This document shows positions 7,908 to 15,605 of a stretch of DNA of 18,344 nt, piece after piece; the first letter of the stretch is position 1, and each line of letters starts with the position of its first letter. A model generated the notes under the pieces. That model saw only the letters and a program-made list of their open reading frames with translations, ran no database searches and was not told the origin of the DNA. The position numbers and the translations under genes were made by a program. Origin of the DNA: Clostridiaceae bacterium (lineage in GTDB: Bacteria; Bacillota; Clostridia; Saccharofermentanales; DTU023); NCBI GenBank assembly GCA_012798865.1, contig JAAZMK010000110.1:1-18344 (forward strand), in the 5' to 3' direction.

Positions 7908-8867
7908 ATGATTAAGTTAACGATTAACGGTCAGACAGTCACGGCGGAAGACGGCATGTCGATTCTCGACGCGGCGCTCGCCCACGGTATCGAAATCCCA
8001 GCCCTTTGTCATGACCCCGATTTGAAACCTGAAAGCTCCTGTCGACTGTGTCTCGTCGAAGTTGACGGACGTCCATGGCCGCGTGTCGCGTGCGGAACGC
8101 CCGTGAAAGACGGCATGGTCGTCGAAACGAACACGCCGGAAATCCGCGCGACGCGACGCGAGATTCTGCAACTCCTGCTCGACAATCACCCGAACGATTG
8201 CCTCACTTGCCAGAAAGCCGGTGAGTGCCTATTGCAAAAATACGCCTACGAGTACGGCGTGACATTCAGAACGCATAACGGCGCGAGGCGAGGCGGCGAA
8301 AAAGCGCGCTTTACCGACACGTCGAGCCCGTACATTCTTCGCGACGAGAGCAAGTGTATCCTCTGCGGCAAATGCGTCAGCACATGCGCCGAGCTGAACG
8401 AGCGCTCCGTCCTGTCGTTTGCGGGGCGCGGGTTCGAGACGAAAGTAGCCGCCGACCGCGATGAGACGCTCGAGGCATCGACGTGTGTCTCTTGCAGTCG
8501 CTGTGTCGCCGTCTGCCCTGTCGGCGCCTTGATCGATCGCCGCGTACGGGAGAAAAAGATTCGACCATGGGAAGCCGATCGTCAGACGATTCAATGCAAA
8601 GCGTGTGAATACGGTTGCGAATATGAGGTGCTCAAAAAGGGAGACGAGCGTGTTATCCGCCCGTTATCGCCTTCGGGAGGTCGCCCGCTCTGTCTGAAAG
8701 GACGCCTTTTCGTAGAGGCGGAGGTATCCTCAGATCTCAGAACACCGTACAAGAAAGAAGAAACAGAGAAAGGACGCAAGTTTGTCCGCACAACATGGAT
8801 CGAAGCGCTTGAACTCGACGGGATTCTCGACCGCATCACATGCAATGAAACTGATTCCGGTAAATGA
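7908..8867 (+). CDS. NuoG-like iron-sulfur subunit ending after the molybdopterin Fe4S domain (no catalytic domain)
   Basis: Protein of 319 residues carrying only the electron-relay part of a NuoG/formate dehydrogenase/HydA-type subunit. In order: plant-type [2Fe-2S] domain with Cys34, Cys45, Cys48, Cys62; His-Cys3 [4Fe-4S] site with His94, Cys98, Cys101, Cys107; two [4Fe-4S] sites with Cys150/153/156/160 and Cys193/196/199/203; and a molybdopterin-oxidoreductase-type Fe4S domain with Cys230, Cys233, Cys237, Cys262. The chain continues through the usual RTPYKKE and W-I-E-A-L segments that open a molybdenum enzyme, then stops. No molybdopterin or H-cluster domain follows, and the downstream DNA already encodes psd on the other strand. 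It is longer than HoxU-type subunits and far shorter than FdhA. It may be a true relay subunit that docks a separately encoded catalytic protein, or the stump of a lost formate dehydrogenase. The weak ribosome binding site and 31-nt gap fit operon expression with the two genes before it. Confidence 0.88.
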   Translation: MIKLTINGQTVTAEDGMSILDAALAHGIEIPALCHDPDLKPESSCRLCLVEVDGRPWPRVACGTPVKDGMVVETNTPEIRATRREILQLLLDNHPNDCLTCQKAGECLLQKYAYEYGVTFRTHNGARRGGEKARFTDTSSPYILRDESKCILCGKCVSTCAELNERSVLSFAGRGFETKVAADRDETLEASTCVSCSRCVAVCPVGALIDRRVREKKIRPWEADRQTIQCKACEYGCEYEVLKKGDERVIRPLSPSGGRPLCLKGRLFVEAEVSSDLRTPYKKEETEKGRKFVRTTWIEALELDGILDRITCNETDSGK

Positions 8868-8871
8868 AGCG

Positions 8872-9723
8872 TTAGACTGAGTTCACTTTAGCGATCGTTT
8901 CACCCTGCAAAACGGGTATTTCGCGTTCGAAAGCGGTTGCCCATGCATCAAGGAGACGGATCGTCTCACGTTGAACGAGCCATACAATCGTCGATCCGCC
9001 AAAGCAGAAATACCCTTTTTCATCGCCTCGGCGAAATGCGTCTACTCTGTGGTTGACGATACGACCGACAAGCATGGCGCCAACCTCTATTTGAACAATA
9101 TCTCCCAAATGATCGAAATGGAGCATTCTCCATTCGCGGGCATTCTCCTGCAAGACCGAAGTAGACTGCAAGCCGATCGGGTGGACCGTGTGGTAACGTC
9201 CTTTGATGCGTCGCGTTGGAGAAGCATGTCCGCTATCGGAAAACATGTACCGGTGATAGTGATGCACCTCCAGACGAAAGATGAGCGCGATGCCGCCGGC
9301 GTATGTCGAAACCACATGCTCATCGCGCAGCAGAGTGGCAAGTGTATAGGGCTGTCCTTTCAGGGTAAGTGTCATATCCTGCGAAATCTCAACAGCAGAC
9401 AAAAGCCCGTCACAGGGACTGACGACATCCTCGGGGGCATGTGAAAAAGGACGGGCGCCTTGCTTGATTTTACGAATAAAAAAATCGTTGAACGATCGAA
9501 ACGGTCCCTCCTCATAAGAGGACATATCAATCCGGTTCGCCCGTATAAACGACTGAATCCGACACTTTGACAATCGCGAGCGTACCGGAAGAGAAACGAG
9601 CGCAGAGACCCACTTGCGAGAGATCAACGCGTTTACGATCGCACGACCGAAAGCCGTCCCGTAAAGGCGGCGAAGAAGACGCTCTTGCGTCGTGTCCTCA
9701 CGGTTTCCGCAGGATAAGGACAT
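8872..9723 (-). CDS. psd: Phosphatidylserine decarboxylase proenzyme
   Basis: Converts phosphatidylserine to phosphatidylethanolamine at the membrane, using a pyruvoyl group made by self-cleavage. The 283-residue reading from ATG 9723 has the family marks: SFNDFFIRK at 77-85, the Asp of SPCDG (Asp105) and the His-rich VHHYHRY at 153-159 that form the self-processing triad, and the cleavage motif FGGST, where the bond between Gly243 and Ser244 would break to give the beta and alpha chains. The start lacks a Shine-Dalgarno and overlaps the end of pssA by 26 nt, so translation is probably coupled to it; a TTG two codons earlier is an alternative. The 3' end lies 4 nt from the convergent iron-sulfur operon with no room for a terminator. 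The function is well supported. Confidence 0.93.
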   Translation of the reverse strand: MSLSCGNREDTTQERLLRRLYGTAFGRAIVNALISRKWVSALVSLPVRSRLSKCRIQSFIRANRIDMSSYEEGPFRSFNDFFIRKIKQGARPFSHAPEDVVSPCDGLLSAVEISQDMTLTLKGQPYTLATLLRDEHVVSTYAGGIALIFRLEVHHYHRYMFSDSGHASPTRRIKGRYHTVHPIGLQSTSVLQENAREWRMLHFDHLGDIVQIEVGAMLVGRIVNHRVDAFRRGDEKGYFCFGGSTIVWLVQRETIRLLDAWATAFEREIPVLQGETIAKVNSV

Positions 9724-10360
9724 AAACAAGAATCAGTACCAAAACGTAAAGCAATACGAAAGGGTAGTATCTCTTCCTGACTTTGGGGATGCGGATGGGG
9801 CTGACAAAGAGAATCGCCATAACGAACATCACAACTGCCATCAGAACTTTTGCAAATACATAGGGCAATGATCGGGCGATCAGCCAGAATAAAGGCAAAA
9901 CACCCGCTACGCTCGTGATAGGCAAACCGACGTAATGATTGCGCGACACAGCGTCTTCTATCGAACGAAATTCCAGGACGTTGAAGTACGCTAATCGTAC
10001 AATTCCCGCCAATAAGTAGATCAAGAAGATGGGGACGTAATACCAAGCGGTGAGACCGCTCGCAAAGAGCAGCACGGTCGGCACAAATCCGAAATTGACA
10101 ACATCGGACAAGGAATCAAGTTCGATTCCGAATCGTTTCTCGTCATCGACACGCCCCTTTTTGCCGCGCGCGATCGGTCCGTCGAACATGTCGAAAATAC
10201 CTGCCATCATGAGGCAGATCATCCCCACATCGACACGACCGCGTAGAGCAAGCCACATGCCTAAAAGACCGCACATAACGGCGGCGAACGTGACAGGCAT
10301 CGCACGATTGGCAAATCCGAAAATAGGTAGTTTCTTTCTCACAGAGTTACTATACCGCAT
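9698..10360 (-). CDS. pssA: CDP-diacylglycerol--serine O-phosphatidyltransferase
   Basis: Integral membrane enzyme that joins CDP-diacylglycerol and serine to form phosphatidylserine, the substrate of the psd product encoded next to it. The CDP-alcohol phosphotransferase signature is present: Asp60-Gly61 ... Ala64-Arg65 ... Gly78 ... Asp82 ... Asp86. The stretch between Arg and Gly is longer than in the minimal motif (GKKGRVDDEKRF), as in PssA proteins of clostridia and related groups. About six to eight hydrophobic segments cover the 220 residues, with a basic patch (RIPKVRKR) before the last helix. The start is unsure: ATG at 10360 has no clear ribosome binding site, and an in-frame GTG at 10342 gives the more usual N-terminus beginning RKK. 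Serine specificity rather than glycerol phosphate is supported by the psd neighbour. Confidence 0.92.
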   Translation of the reverse strand: MRYSNSVRKKLPIFGFANRAMPVTFAAVMCGLLGMWLALRGRVDVGMICLMMAGIFDMFDGPIARGKKGRVDDEKRFGIELDSLSDVVNFGFVPTVLLFASGLTAWYYVPIFLIYLLAGIVRLAYFNVLEFRSIEDAVSRNHYVGLPITSVAGVLPLFWLIARSLPYVFAKVLMAVVMFVMAILFVSPIRIPKVRKRYYPFVLLYVLVLILVYVLILRKP

Positions 10361-10456
10361 TTTATGATTTTAGCGGGCAGTTTTCGGAAAAATCATCACT
10401 TTCGCTTACAAAAAGGTGTTTAAGAATTCACACAGCCTACCTGCATGACGCTTGAT

Positions 10457-10485
10457 TTGATGGCTTTTTCGAATCGTGCTATCAT
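10457..10485 (+). promoter_or_regulatory. Promoter for the small RNA candidate (and possibly cysS)
   Basis: TTGATG at 10457-10462 and TATCAT at 10480-10485 are separated by exactly 17 nt, and the -10 box is preceded by TGC, giving an extended -10. The predicted transcription start, about 10492, coincides with the first base of a long closing stem (see the RNA at 10492-10665). This is the best promoter in the window. Confidence 0.65.
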
Positions 10486-10491
10486 AAAGTC

Positions 10492-10665
10492 GCCTGAAAT
10501 GCGCGGCACTCTCGTTTTTGGACCACCATTCTTTGAAGGGGAGTCCGGGTCGAAGTGGAATACGAGCAAGCCTCAACAAGGAAGCTCCAAGACCACCGCA
10601 GGGCACCCACCTGGCGCGAGGCTGGGTATCAAAAAGGGAGTCCGCCATTTCGGGTTTCTTATTTT
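10492..10665 (+). ncRNA. Structured small RNA candidate, class unidentified (6S-like proportions)
   Basis: The 5' segment from 10493 pairs with the segment ending at 10654 in one long interrupted helix: 10493-10501 with 10646-10654 (nine pairs including one G-U), a bulged C, 10503-10506 with 10642-10645, a bulged C, 10508-10513 with 10636-10641, a bulged G, then five U-A pairs of 10515-10519 with 10631-10635 and GG with UC. That is about 26 pairs. Directly after the helix comes a U-rich tract (UUUCUUAUUUU, 10655-10665), which makes it double as an intrinsic terminator. The inner 100 nt contain an arm closed by AGCCUC/GAGGCU (10569-10574 with 10618-10623) and a hairpin at 10597-10616. A promoter sits right before the stem. 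Size (about 170 nt) and layout of long closing stem, central open region and terminal arm resemble 6S RNA. It may instead be a cis-acting leader with attenuator for cysS. I do not recognise a family sequence signature. Confidence 0.55.
10642..10665 (+). terminator. Terminator at the 3' end of the small RNA candidate
   Basis: The 3' strand of the long closing helix ends in GGG at 10652-10654 and is followed at once by a U-rich tract at 10655-10665. The partner strand is 140 nt upstream rather than in a local hairpin, as in many stable small RNAs. Some readthrough to cysS, which starts 30 nt on, is possible. Confidence 0.45.
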
Positions 10666-10695
10666 CAGTCATTGCGATGACACATCGGAGGAATT

Positions 10696-12114
10696 ATGCG
10701 TATTTACAACTCTATGACAAGACAAAAAGAAGAGTTGACACCGCTTGAAGATAATCATTTTAAAATCTACGTCTGCGGACCGACTGTCTATGACCTGTTT
10801 CATATCGGTAATGCACGCCCGTTTGTCACATTCGACACGCTTCGACGATACTTGATCTGGCGCGGCAATGAGGTCTCCTACATTCAGAATTTTACGGATA
10901 TCGACGACAAGGTAATTATCCGAGCACATTCAGAGGGCATCACACCGAAAGAGCTCGCCGAAAAAATGATCGACGAGTATTTCAAGGATGCCGACGGACT
11001 GAATATTATGCGCGCGACGAAACACCCGCGCGCAACGGAGTCAATCGATGACATCATTCACCTGATCTCGATCCTGTTCGACAAAGGCTTTGCGTATACA
11101 ACCGACGACGGCGTTTATTTCTCCATCGATCAATTCCCCAGCTACGGTAAGCTCTCGGGACACAAGCTGGACGACTTGATCGCCGGCGCGAGCGAGCGCG
11201 TATCGGAACTTGAAGGGAAGCGAAATCCTCTCGATTTCGCCCTCTGGAAATTCAAGAAAGAGGGAGAACCGTTCTGGGCGAGCCCTTGGGGAGATGGACG
11301 ACCCGGCTGGCATATTGAATGTTCCGCCATGAGTCTTGCCAACCTCGGAGAAACGGTCGATATACACGCGGGAGGCGTCGATCTGCAGTTCCCGCACCAT
11401 GAAAATGAAATCGCGCAGAGTGAAGCCGCGACGGGAAAGCCTTTTGTCCGCTACTGGGTTCATAACGGTTTCGTCAACGTGAACTACGAGAAAATGTCTA
11501 AATCGCTAGGCAACTTTTTCACCGTTCGCGATCTCGTCGAGCATTACCCCTACCATATCCTGCGATTCTTCATCCTTCAGGCGCACTACCGTATGCCGAT
11601 CAACTTCTCAGACGATCTGCTCGATGCAGCCGTCACGAGCTGGCAGCGCATCGTCTCATCTGTCGATCTCCTCTCATTCGTCGCCAATGCATCGGAAAAG
11701 ATAGAAGTCGATCCTGCTAAAGAGCGTGAACTGACGGAAGAGATCGCCACCTGCCGTTTTAACTGGCAGAAAGCGATGGATGACGACCTGAATACGGCTG
11801 ATGCGATCGCCGCCATCTTCGATCTCGTCCGCGCCGCTAATACGGCCGCCACCTCGGGCGCCGTGTCGCCTGAGACTTTGCTATCTGCACGAGACACTTT
11901 GATCGAGCTTCTCGACGTTCTCGGACTCGATCCGACCGCCGAAAAAGAAGATAAGATCCCCGACGACGTACTCACAATGGTTGAAGAACGCACAAAAGCG
12001 AAAAAAGAGCGCGACTTCGCCACGGCTGATAGAATCAGGGATGAAATTCAGGCGAGAGGATTCAAAGTCGAAGATACGCCGCAAGGTGTGCGCGTCATCC
12101 CTCTCGGATCGTGA
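10696..12114 (+). CDS. cysS: Cysteinyl-tRNA synthetase
   Basis: Charges tRNA-Cys with cysteine in the cytoplasm. The 472-residue protein has the class I signatures HIGN at 36-39 and KMSKS at 266-270, and the zinc ligands that select cysteine: Cys27, Cys209, His234 and Glu238, the same spacing as in the E. coli enzyme. The anticodon-binding helical domain and short C-terminal domain are complete. A strong ribosome binding site (GGAGGAATT) precedes the ATG. No T-box leader is present, although many Firmicutes cysS genes have one; instead a structured RNA with its own terminator lies directly upstream. The gene is followed after 18 nt by mrnC and then rlmB, the common Firmicutes order. Confidence 0.98.
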   Translation: MRIYNSMTRQKEELTPLEDNHFKIYVCGPTVYDLFHIGNARPFVTFDTLRRYLIWRGNEVSYIQNFTDIDDKVIIRAHSEGITPKELAEKMIDEYFKDADGLNIMRATKHPRATESIDDIIHLISILFDKGFAYTTDDGVYFSIDQFPSYGKLSGHKLDDLIAGASERVSELEGKRNPLDFALWKFKKEGEPFWASPWGDGRPGWHIECSAMSLANLGETVDIHAGGVDLQFPHHENEIAQSEAATGKPFVRYWVHNGFVNVNYEKMSKSLGNFFTVRDLVEHYPYHILRFFILQAHYRMPINFSDDLLDAAVTSWQRIVSSVDLLSFVANASEKIEVDPAKERELTEEIATCRFNWQKAMDDDLNTADAIAAIFDLVRAANTAATSGAVSPETLLSARDTLIELLDVLGLDPTAEKEDKIPDDVLTMVEERTKAKKERDFATADRIRDEIQARGFKVEDTPQGVRVIPLGS

Positions 12115-12132
12115 TCGCTATTGCCTTGATTT

Positions 12133-12594
12133 ATGGATAATCTCTCAGATAAGGAACTGCTCTCCTATTCCGTCTCAACTCTCGCTTGGGTCGGCGACGC
12201 TGTTTTTGAGTTGTATATTCGTTCGCGACTGGCGAAGCGATTTCCATCACCCTCCGGCAAACTCCATCACATTGCGACCAATTTCGTCAGTGCGAAGGGG
12301 CAGGCTTCTCTCTTCGAGACGTTAGATGACGATCGGAATGATTTTCCTCTCTCGGAGCAAGAAACCAATCTGCTTAGGAGGGCGAGTAATTATCACAGCC
12401 ACAGCACACCTAAAGACGCCGATCTCAACGATTATCGACGGGCAACAGCCTTCGAAACGCTGATCGGCTGGCTTTGGCTCAACGGACAACACGGTCGCGT
12501 AGAGGAGCTCATCGAATACGTTCTCCGCCGGTCCGGCATGGCGGAGAGGCTCGAGCTTGATCCGCAGAATCGCAATAGTAACGGAGAGTCGTAA
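12133..12594 (+). CDS. mrnC: Mini-ribonuclease III
   Basis: Ribonuclease III-like endonuclease without a double-stranded RNA-binding domain; in Bacillus it matures the ends of 23S rRNA. The 153-residue protein contains the N-terminal signature LAWVGDAVFELYIR with Asp22 and Glu26, and the second acidic motif in PKDADLNDYRRATAFETLIG with Asp100 and Glu108; these are the metal-binding catalytic residues of the family. There is no good ribosome binding site before the ATG, which lies 18 nt after cysS, so translation is probably coupled. The next gene, rlmB, also acts on 23S rRNA and begins on the base after this stop codon. Confidence 0.95.
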   Translation: MDNLSDKELLSYSVSTLAWVGDAVFELYIRSRLAKRFPSPSGKLHHIATNFVSAKGQASLFETLDDDRNDFPLSEQETNLLRRASNYHSHSTPKDADLNDYRRATAFETLIGWLWLNGQHGRVEELIEYVLRRSGMAERLELDPQNRNSNGES

Positions 12595-13362
12595 ATGACA
12601 CAGGAAGGATACGAACTTTGTCAACTCGAAGGCAGAAACCCAATCGCGGAAGCCTTGGCTGCCGGTCGATCCATCAATAAAGTCTATACACTCCAAAGCG
12701 CTCGTCATGCGCGCTCCGACTCCACGCTCACGCGACTCGTCGCCGATTGCAAGGAGAGAGGCGCCGTGATTCTGTATGTCGGGCGATCGACGCTCGATGC
12801 CATGGCGACCTCCGGTGCACACCAAGGAATCATCGCGGAAGTCGCACCTTATGAATATGCCGAACTGGCTGACATTCTCGCTCAATGTGAACGACTCAAT
12901 CAAGATCCGTTCCTGATTTTGCTCGATCATATTCAAGACGCACACAACCTCGGATCCATTCTCCGCATAGCCGATGGATCCGGTGTCGACGCCGTCATCA
13001 TTCCGCAACGCCGTTCCGTCACGCTCAACGCAGCCGTCGCAAAAGCTTCCGCCGGCGCAGTCGAACACGTTCCTCTCTGTCGAGTCGTCAATCTTTCCAG
13101 AACGATTCACGACTTGAAAAAGCAAGGATTTTGGATTTTCGGAACGACCGCTGACGGAGAAACGCCGTACGACAAAGCCGATTATTCCGGGAAAATTGCT
13201 ATCGTAATCGGTAACGAAGGCGAAGGGATCTCAAAGAAATTACTCGAACACTGTGATTTTTTGCTCACGATCCCGCTTCACGGAAAAGTCAATTCGCTCA
13301 ACGCTGCCGTTGCGAGTGGAATCATCGCGTTTGAAGCAGCTCGCCAACGCACGCAAAAATGA
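12595..13362 (+). CDS. rlmB: 23S rRNA (guanosine-2'-O-)-methyltransferase, RlmB/TrmH family
   Basis: SPOUT-class (trefoil knot) 2'-O-methyltransferase of 255 residues using S-adenosylmethionine. An N-terminal substrate-binding domain with LEGRNPIAEAL at 11-21 is followed by the three catalytic motifs: NLGSILR at 118-124, IGNEGEGIS at 205-213 and IPLHGKVNSLN at 226-236. These fit RlmB, which in E. coli methylates G2251 of 23S rRNA; TrmH-family paralogues with other targets cannot be fully excluded. The start ATG follows the mrnC stop directly and has GGAGAG upstream within the end of mrnC. Its product S-adenosylhomocysteine is the kind of substrate handled by AhcY encoded 3.3 kb downstream. 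Confidence 0.93.
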   Translation: MTQEGYELCQLEGRNPIAEALAAGRSINKVYTLQSARHARSDSTLTRLVADCKERGAVILYVGRSTLDAMATSGAHQGIIAEVAPYEYAELADILAQCERLNQDPFLILLDHIQDAHNLGSILRIADGSGVDAVIIPQRRSVTLNAAVAKASAGAVEHVPLCRVVNLSRTIHDLKKQGFWIFGTTADGETPYDKADYSGKIAIVIGNEGEGISKKLLEHCDFLLTIPLHGKVNSLNAAVASGIIAFEAARQRTQK

Positions 13363-13438
13363 TGACGCGCTTGAACGCACCGCAAAATTATTGCACAATT
13401 AAAACAGCTTAGAGAACAAGTGGATCGGCGGCTTTTCT

Positions 13439-14767
13439 TTGAAAGTAAACCTGAAACAGCTCGTAGGAACGAAACGCCTTTCTCGAATAGGCGCCCTTTC
13501 GCTCGCCCTTTTAATCTCTTTTTTTCTTGTCTCATGTTCCGTCATTGATGACGAACCGCTCTCGACTGAAGGCAAACCTGACGTCAATATGGTCATCAAG
13601 GCGGAAAACGATCGCTATTTCAGGGAGGACGAATGGGTTCGTATGCTGACGTTGACCATTTCGAACCTTGAGGGTCGTTTATCACTTTGGTCTTCAATCC
13701 CGGCAACGCAACGCTCTGAAATAACGCTCTCTGATTTTATTTTATACACCGACTTTCTGAGCGCTTCAATCCCCGGCACCATCAAGTCATACTCCAGGGC
13801 GACAGCGGATGAGACAGAGTCCATACTCGGACATGTGACAAAAACAGATGCGACGCTCAGCCCCTCTCCACAAGATGCGACGATCTGGTGGATCGAATCG
13901 GAAACTCCCGATGCACGCATCTTGCGGTTTGCAATTCCCGTTACACTGAACGAAAATGGCATACCTTATTTCTCAAAATCTTGGCTTTGGAAACAATCGA
14001 TGTTATACCATTACATCGTTCTCTACCTCGATGCAGTTGAAATGCGCAACGAACCTGCGCTCATTTCTCTGATCCGGCAAAACACGCCCCTCAAATCTAA
14101 GAGCCACGGAGAATCGATCGACCGGCGCGCTTCTTCCCTCATTGACCTATATCCGCGTTATGTCGCTTCCAGAGAAGCATCTTATCGAATCATTGAAATG
14201 GTACCGGGATTCGCAGAAGTCGAGCTGCAAGGCATTCTGGAAAATAGGAAAGAACAGTTGCCTCACACAGTCACGTTTCTGGAATCAGGCGGCGTGATCT
14301 CCGCCAATGAATATTTCCCGCAAACGCTATCGACGGAAGATGCGCTCTTGTATTATCGCGGGCGACCGCTTTTCGGAACGGAACAGAGCAGTCCCCGTAT
14401 CGAAGCGGAACGCATGATCTCTCTCTTAGGCATACCCCTTGATATCTTGATTCTCGATCATACCGACAGCGATACTGCGCTCTTCCGTGTCGTTTGGCCG
14501 GGTTTAACAGTAGAAGCCGTCGGTACATGCCATATTCCGTCACTCAATTTCAGTGGCAAAGTCCGTCAGGTATCGGCGACATACTCCCAGTTCAAAACAG
14601 GTTCCGGTTTACAACCCGGAGATTCCATCTATGAACTTTACAAACGTTATCCCTTCATCCGGGAACATGGTTATATCATCTCTCGTGGAGAAGTCATCAA
14701 GAAAACTCTGTCCGTCCAAGTCGAGACGGATTACATCATACGGTTAACTATCACGATCGAATCTTAG
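13439..14767 (+). CDS. Lipoprotein of unknown function
   Basis: I do not recognise this 442-residue protein. It begins at a TTG codon with only a weak GGCGG upstream and carries a lipoprotein signal peptide: basic N-terminus (residues 1-16), hydrophobic stretch, lipobox L-V-S-Cys33. It is therefore predicted to be anchored on the outer face of the membrane. The mature chain is mixed alpha/beta with no membrane helix. A helical region lies at about 175-245 (SWLWKQSMLYHYIVLYLDAVEM, then a segment ending in a Tyr/Arg-rich stretch), followed by a beta-rich C-terminal half with GLQPGDSIYELYKRYPFI near 380-397, which resembles small repeat domains of cell-envelope proteins only in a loose way. It lies 76 nt after rlmB and 13 nt before punA, so it may be cotranscribed with either. 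No enzyme motif was seen. Confidence 0.75.
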   Translation: MKVNLKQLVGTKRLSRIGALSLALLISFFLVSCSVIDDEPLSTEGKPDVNMVIKAENDRYFREDEWVRMLTLTISNLEGRLSLWSSIPATQRSEITLSDFILYTDFLSASIPGTIKSYSRATADETESILGHVTKTDATLSPSPQDATIWWIESETPDARILRFAIPVTLNENGIPYFSKSWLWKQSMLYHYIVLYLDAVEMRNEPALISLIRQNTPLKSKSHGESIDRRASSLIDLYPRYVASREASYRIIEMVPGFAEVELQGILENRKEQLPHTVTFLESGGVISANEYFPQTLSTEDALLYYRGRPLFGTEQSSPRIEAERMISLLGIPLDILILDHTDSDTALFRVVWPGLTVEAVGTCHIPSLNFSGKVRQVSATYSQFKTGSGLQPGDSIYELYKRYPFIREHGYIISRGEVIKKTLSVQVETDYIIRLTITIES

Positions 14768-14780
14768 AAAGGGTGGAAAC

Positions 14781-15596
14781 ATGTTAACAAGTAAAGTATC
14801 TGAGAGTATTCGCCAAATTCGCACGTTTACCGACAAGGAAGTAGAAATAGGTCTGATCCTAGGTAGTGGTTTGGCACCGATCGCGGACCGCCTCGAAAAC
14901 AAGGTCGTCATTCCCTACCGCGACATCCCGCACTTTAAAGAGTCGACAGCCCCCGGTCATGAGGGTCGTTTTATCTTTGGCGATCTCGGCGGCGTTCCTC
15001 TCCTCTGTATGCAGGGACGACTGCATTACTACGAGGGCTATAGCATGCAGGATGTGACTTATCCCATCAGGGTTATGGCAAAACTCGGTATAAAAAAACT
15101 GATCCTTACCAATGCCTGCGGCGGACTGGATCCAAACAGCAAACCCGGTGACCTCATGCTCATTACAGACCACATCAATTTTACCGGAAGCAACCCCCTG
15201 ATCGGCGCGAACGAAGACGACTTCGGTCCGCGCTTCCCCGACATGACGAGAGCCTATGACCCGGAGCTAAGGGCTTTGGCTCTAACAGTCGCGGAAGATC
15301 TCAATATCCCCCTCAAGCAAGGTGTCTACATCGCCTACAGCGGTCCCAGCTTTGAGACTCCTGCGGAGATACGCTGGATGCAGACTTGGGGAGCCCATGC
15401 CGTCGGCATGTCAACAGTACCTGAAGCCATTGTGGCAGTACACTCCGGCTTAAAGGTTCTGGGAATTTCCTGCATTACCAACCTCGCCGCCGGCATCCTT
15501 GACGAGCCACTGTCATCGGAAGAGGTCATCGTCGCCGCAGGAGAAGCCAGCGCGAAGTTTGTGCGCCTTCTGTCCGAGATCATCAGCAGAATGTAG
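14781..15596 (+). CDS. punA: Purine nucleoside phosphorylase (trimeric type)
   Basis: Phosphorolytic enzyme that splits inosine or guanosine to base and ribose 1-phosphate. The 271-residue protein shows the trimeric-class motifs: the phosphate loop GSG at 28-30, GHEGRF at 59-64, GRLHYYEGY at 79-87, TNACGGL at 110-116, GPSFETPAEIR at 188-198 with the purine-binding Glu192, VGMSTVPEAIVA at 208-219, and CITN with Asn234, the base-contacting residue in nucleoside phosphorylases of the 6-oxopurine type. Methylthioadenosine phosphorylases differ in this last region. Ribosome binding site AAAGGGTGG is strong. mtnA follows 9 nt later and ahcY after that, so the nucleosides may come from S-adenosylmethionine by-products. 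Acceptance of 5'-methylthioinosine is possible but inferred. Confidence 0.93.
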   Translation: MLTSKVSESIRQIRTFTDKEVEIGLILGSGLAPIADRLENKVVIPYRDIPHFKESTAPGHEGRFIFGDLGGVPLLCMQGRLHYYEGYSMQDVTYPIRVMAKLGIKKLILTNACGGLDPNSKPGDLMLITDHINFTGSNPLIGANEDDFGPRFPDMTRAYDPELRALALTVAEDLNIPLKQGVYIAYSGPSFETPAEIRWMQTWGAHAVGMSTVPEAIVAVHSGLKVLGISCITNLAAGILDEPLSSEEVIVAAGEASAKFVRLLSEIISRM

Positions 15597-15605
15597 GAGG
15601 TATTC

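Noticed and set aside
6902..7909. 335-residue open frame antisense to the NuoF-like gene
   Set aside because: The forward frame has full family motifs and cluster ligands; the antisense frame is open only because of codon bias.
10492..10665. SRP RNA or RNase P RNA
   Set aside because: The SRP tip sequence GGAAGCAGC is absent (only GGAAGCTCC occurs), and apart from a short AGTCCGGG the conserved RNase P cores are missing and the size is too small.
10406..10672. 88-residue open frame on the minus strand overlapping the RNA candidate
   Set aside because: No ribosome binding site, unlike any known protein, and it is the opposite strand of the long paired RNA; treated as chance.
10490..10695. 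T-box riboswitch in front of cysS
   Set aside because: No AGGGTGGNACCGCG-like T-box sequence or stem I features are present; the long-range stem with U-tract describes a different RNA.
12322..13125. 267-residue open frame antisense to mrnC and rlmB
   Set aside because: Both sense genes are clearly recognised with catalytic motifs; the antisense reading has no recognisable features.
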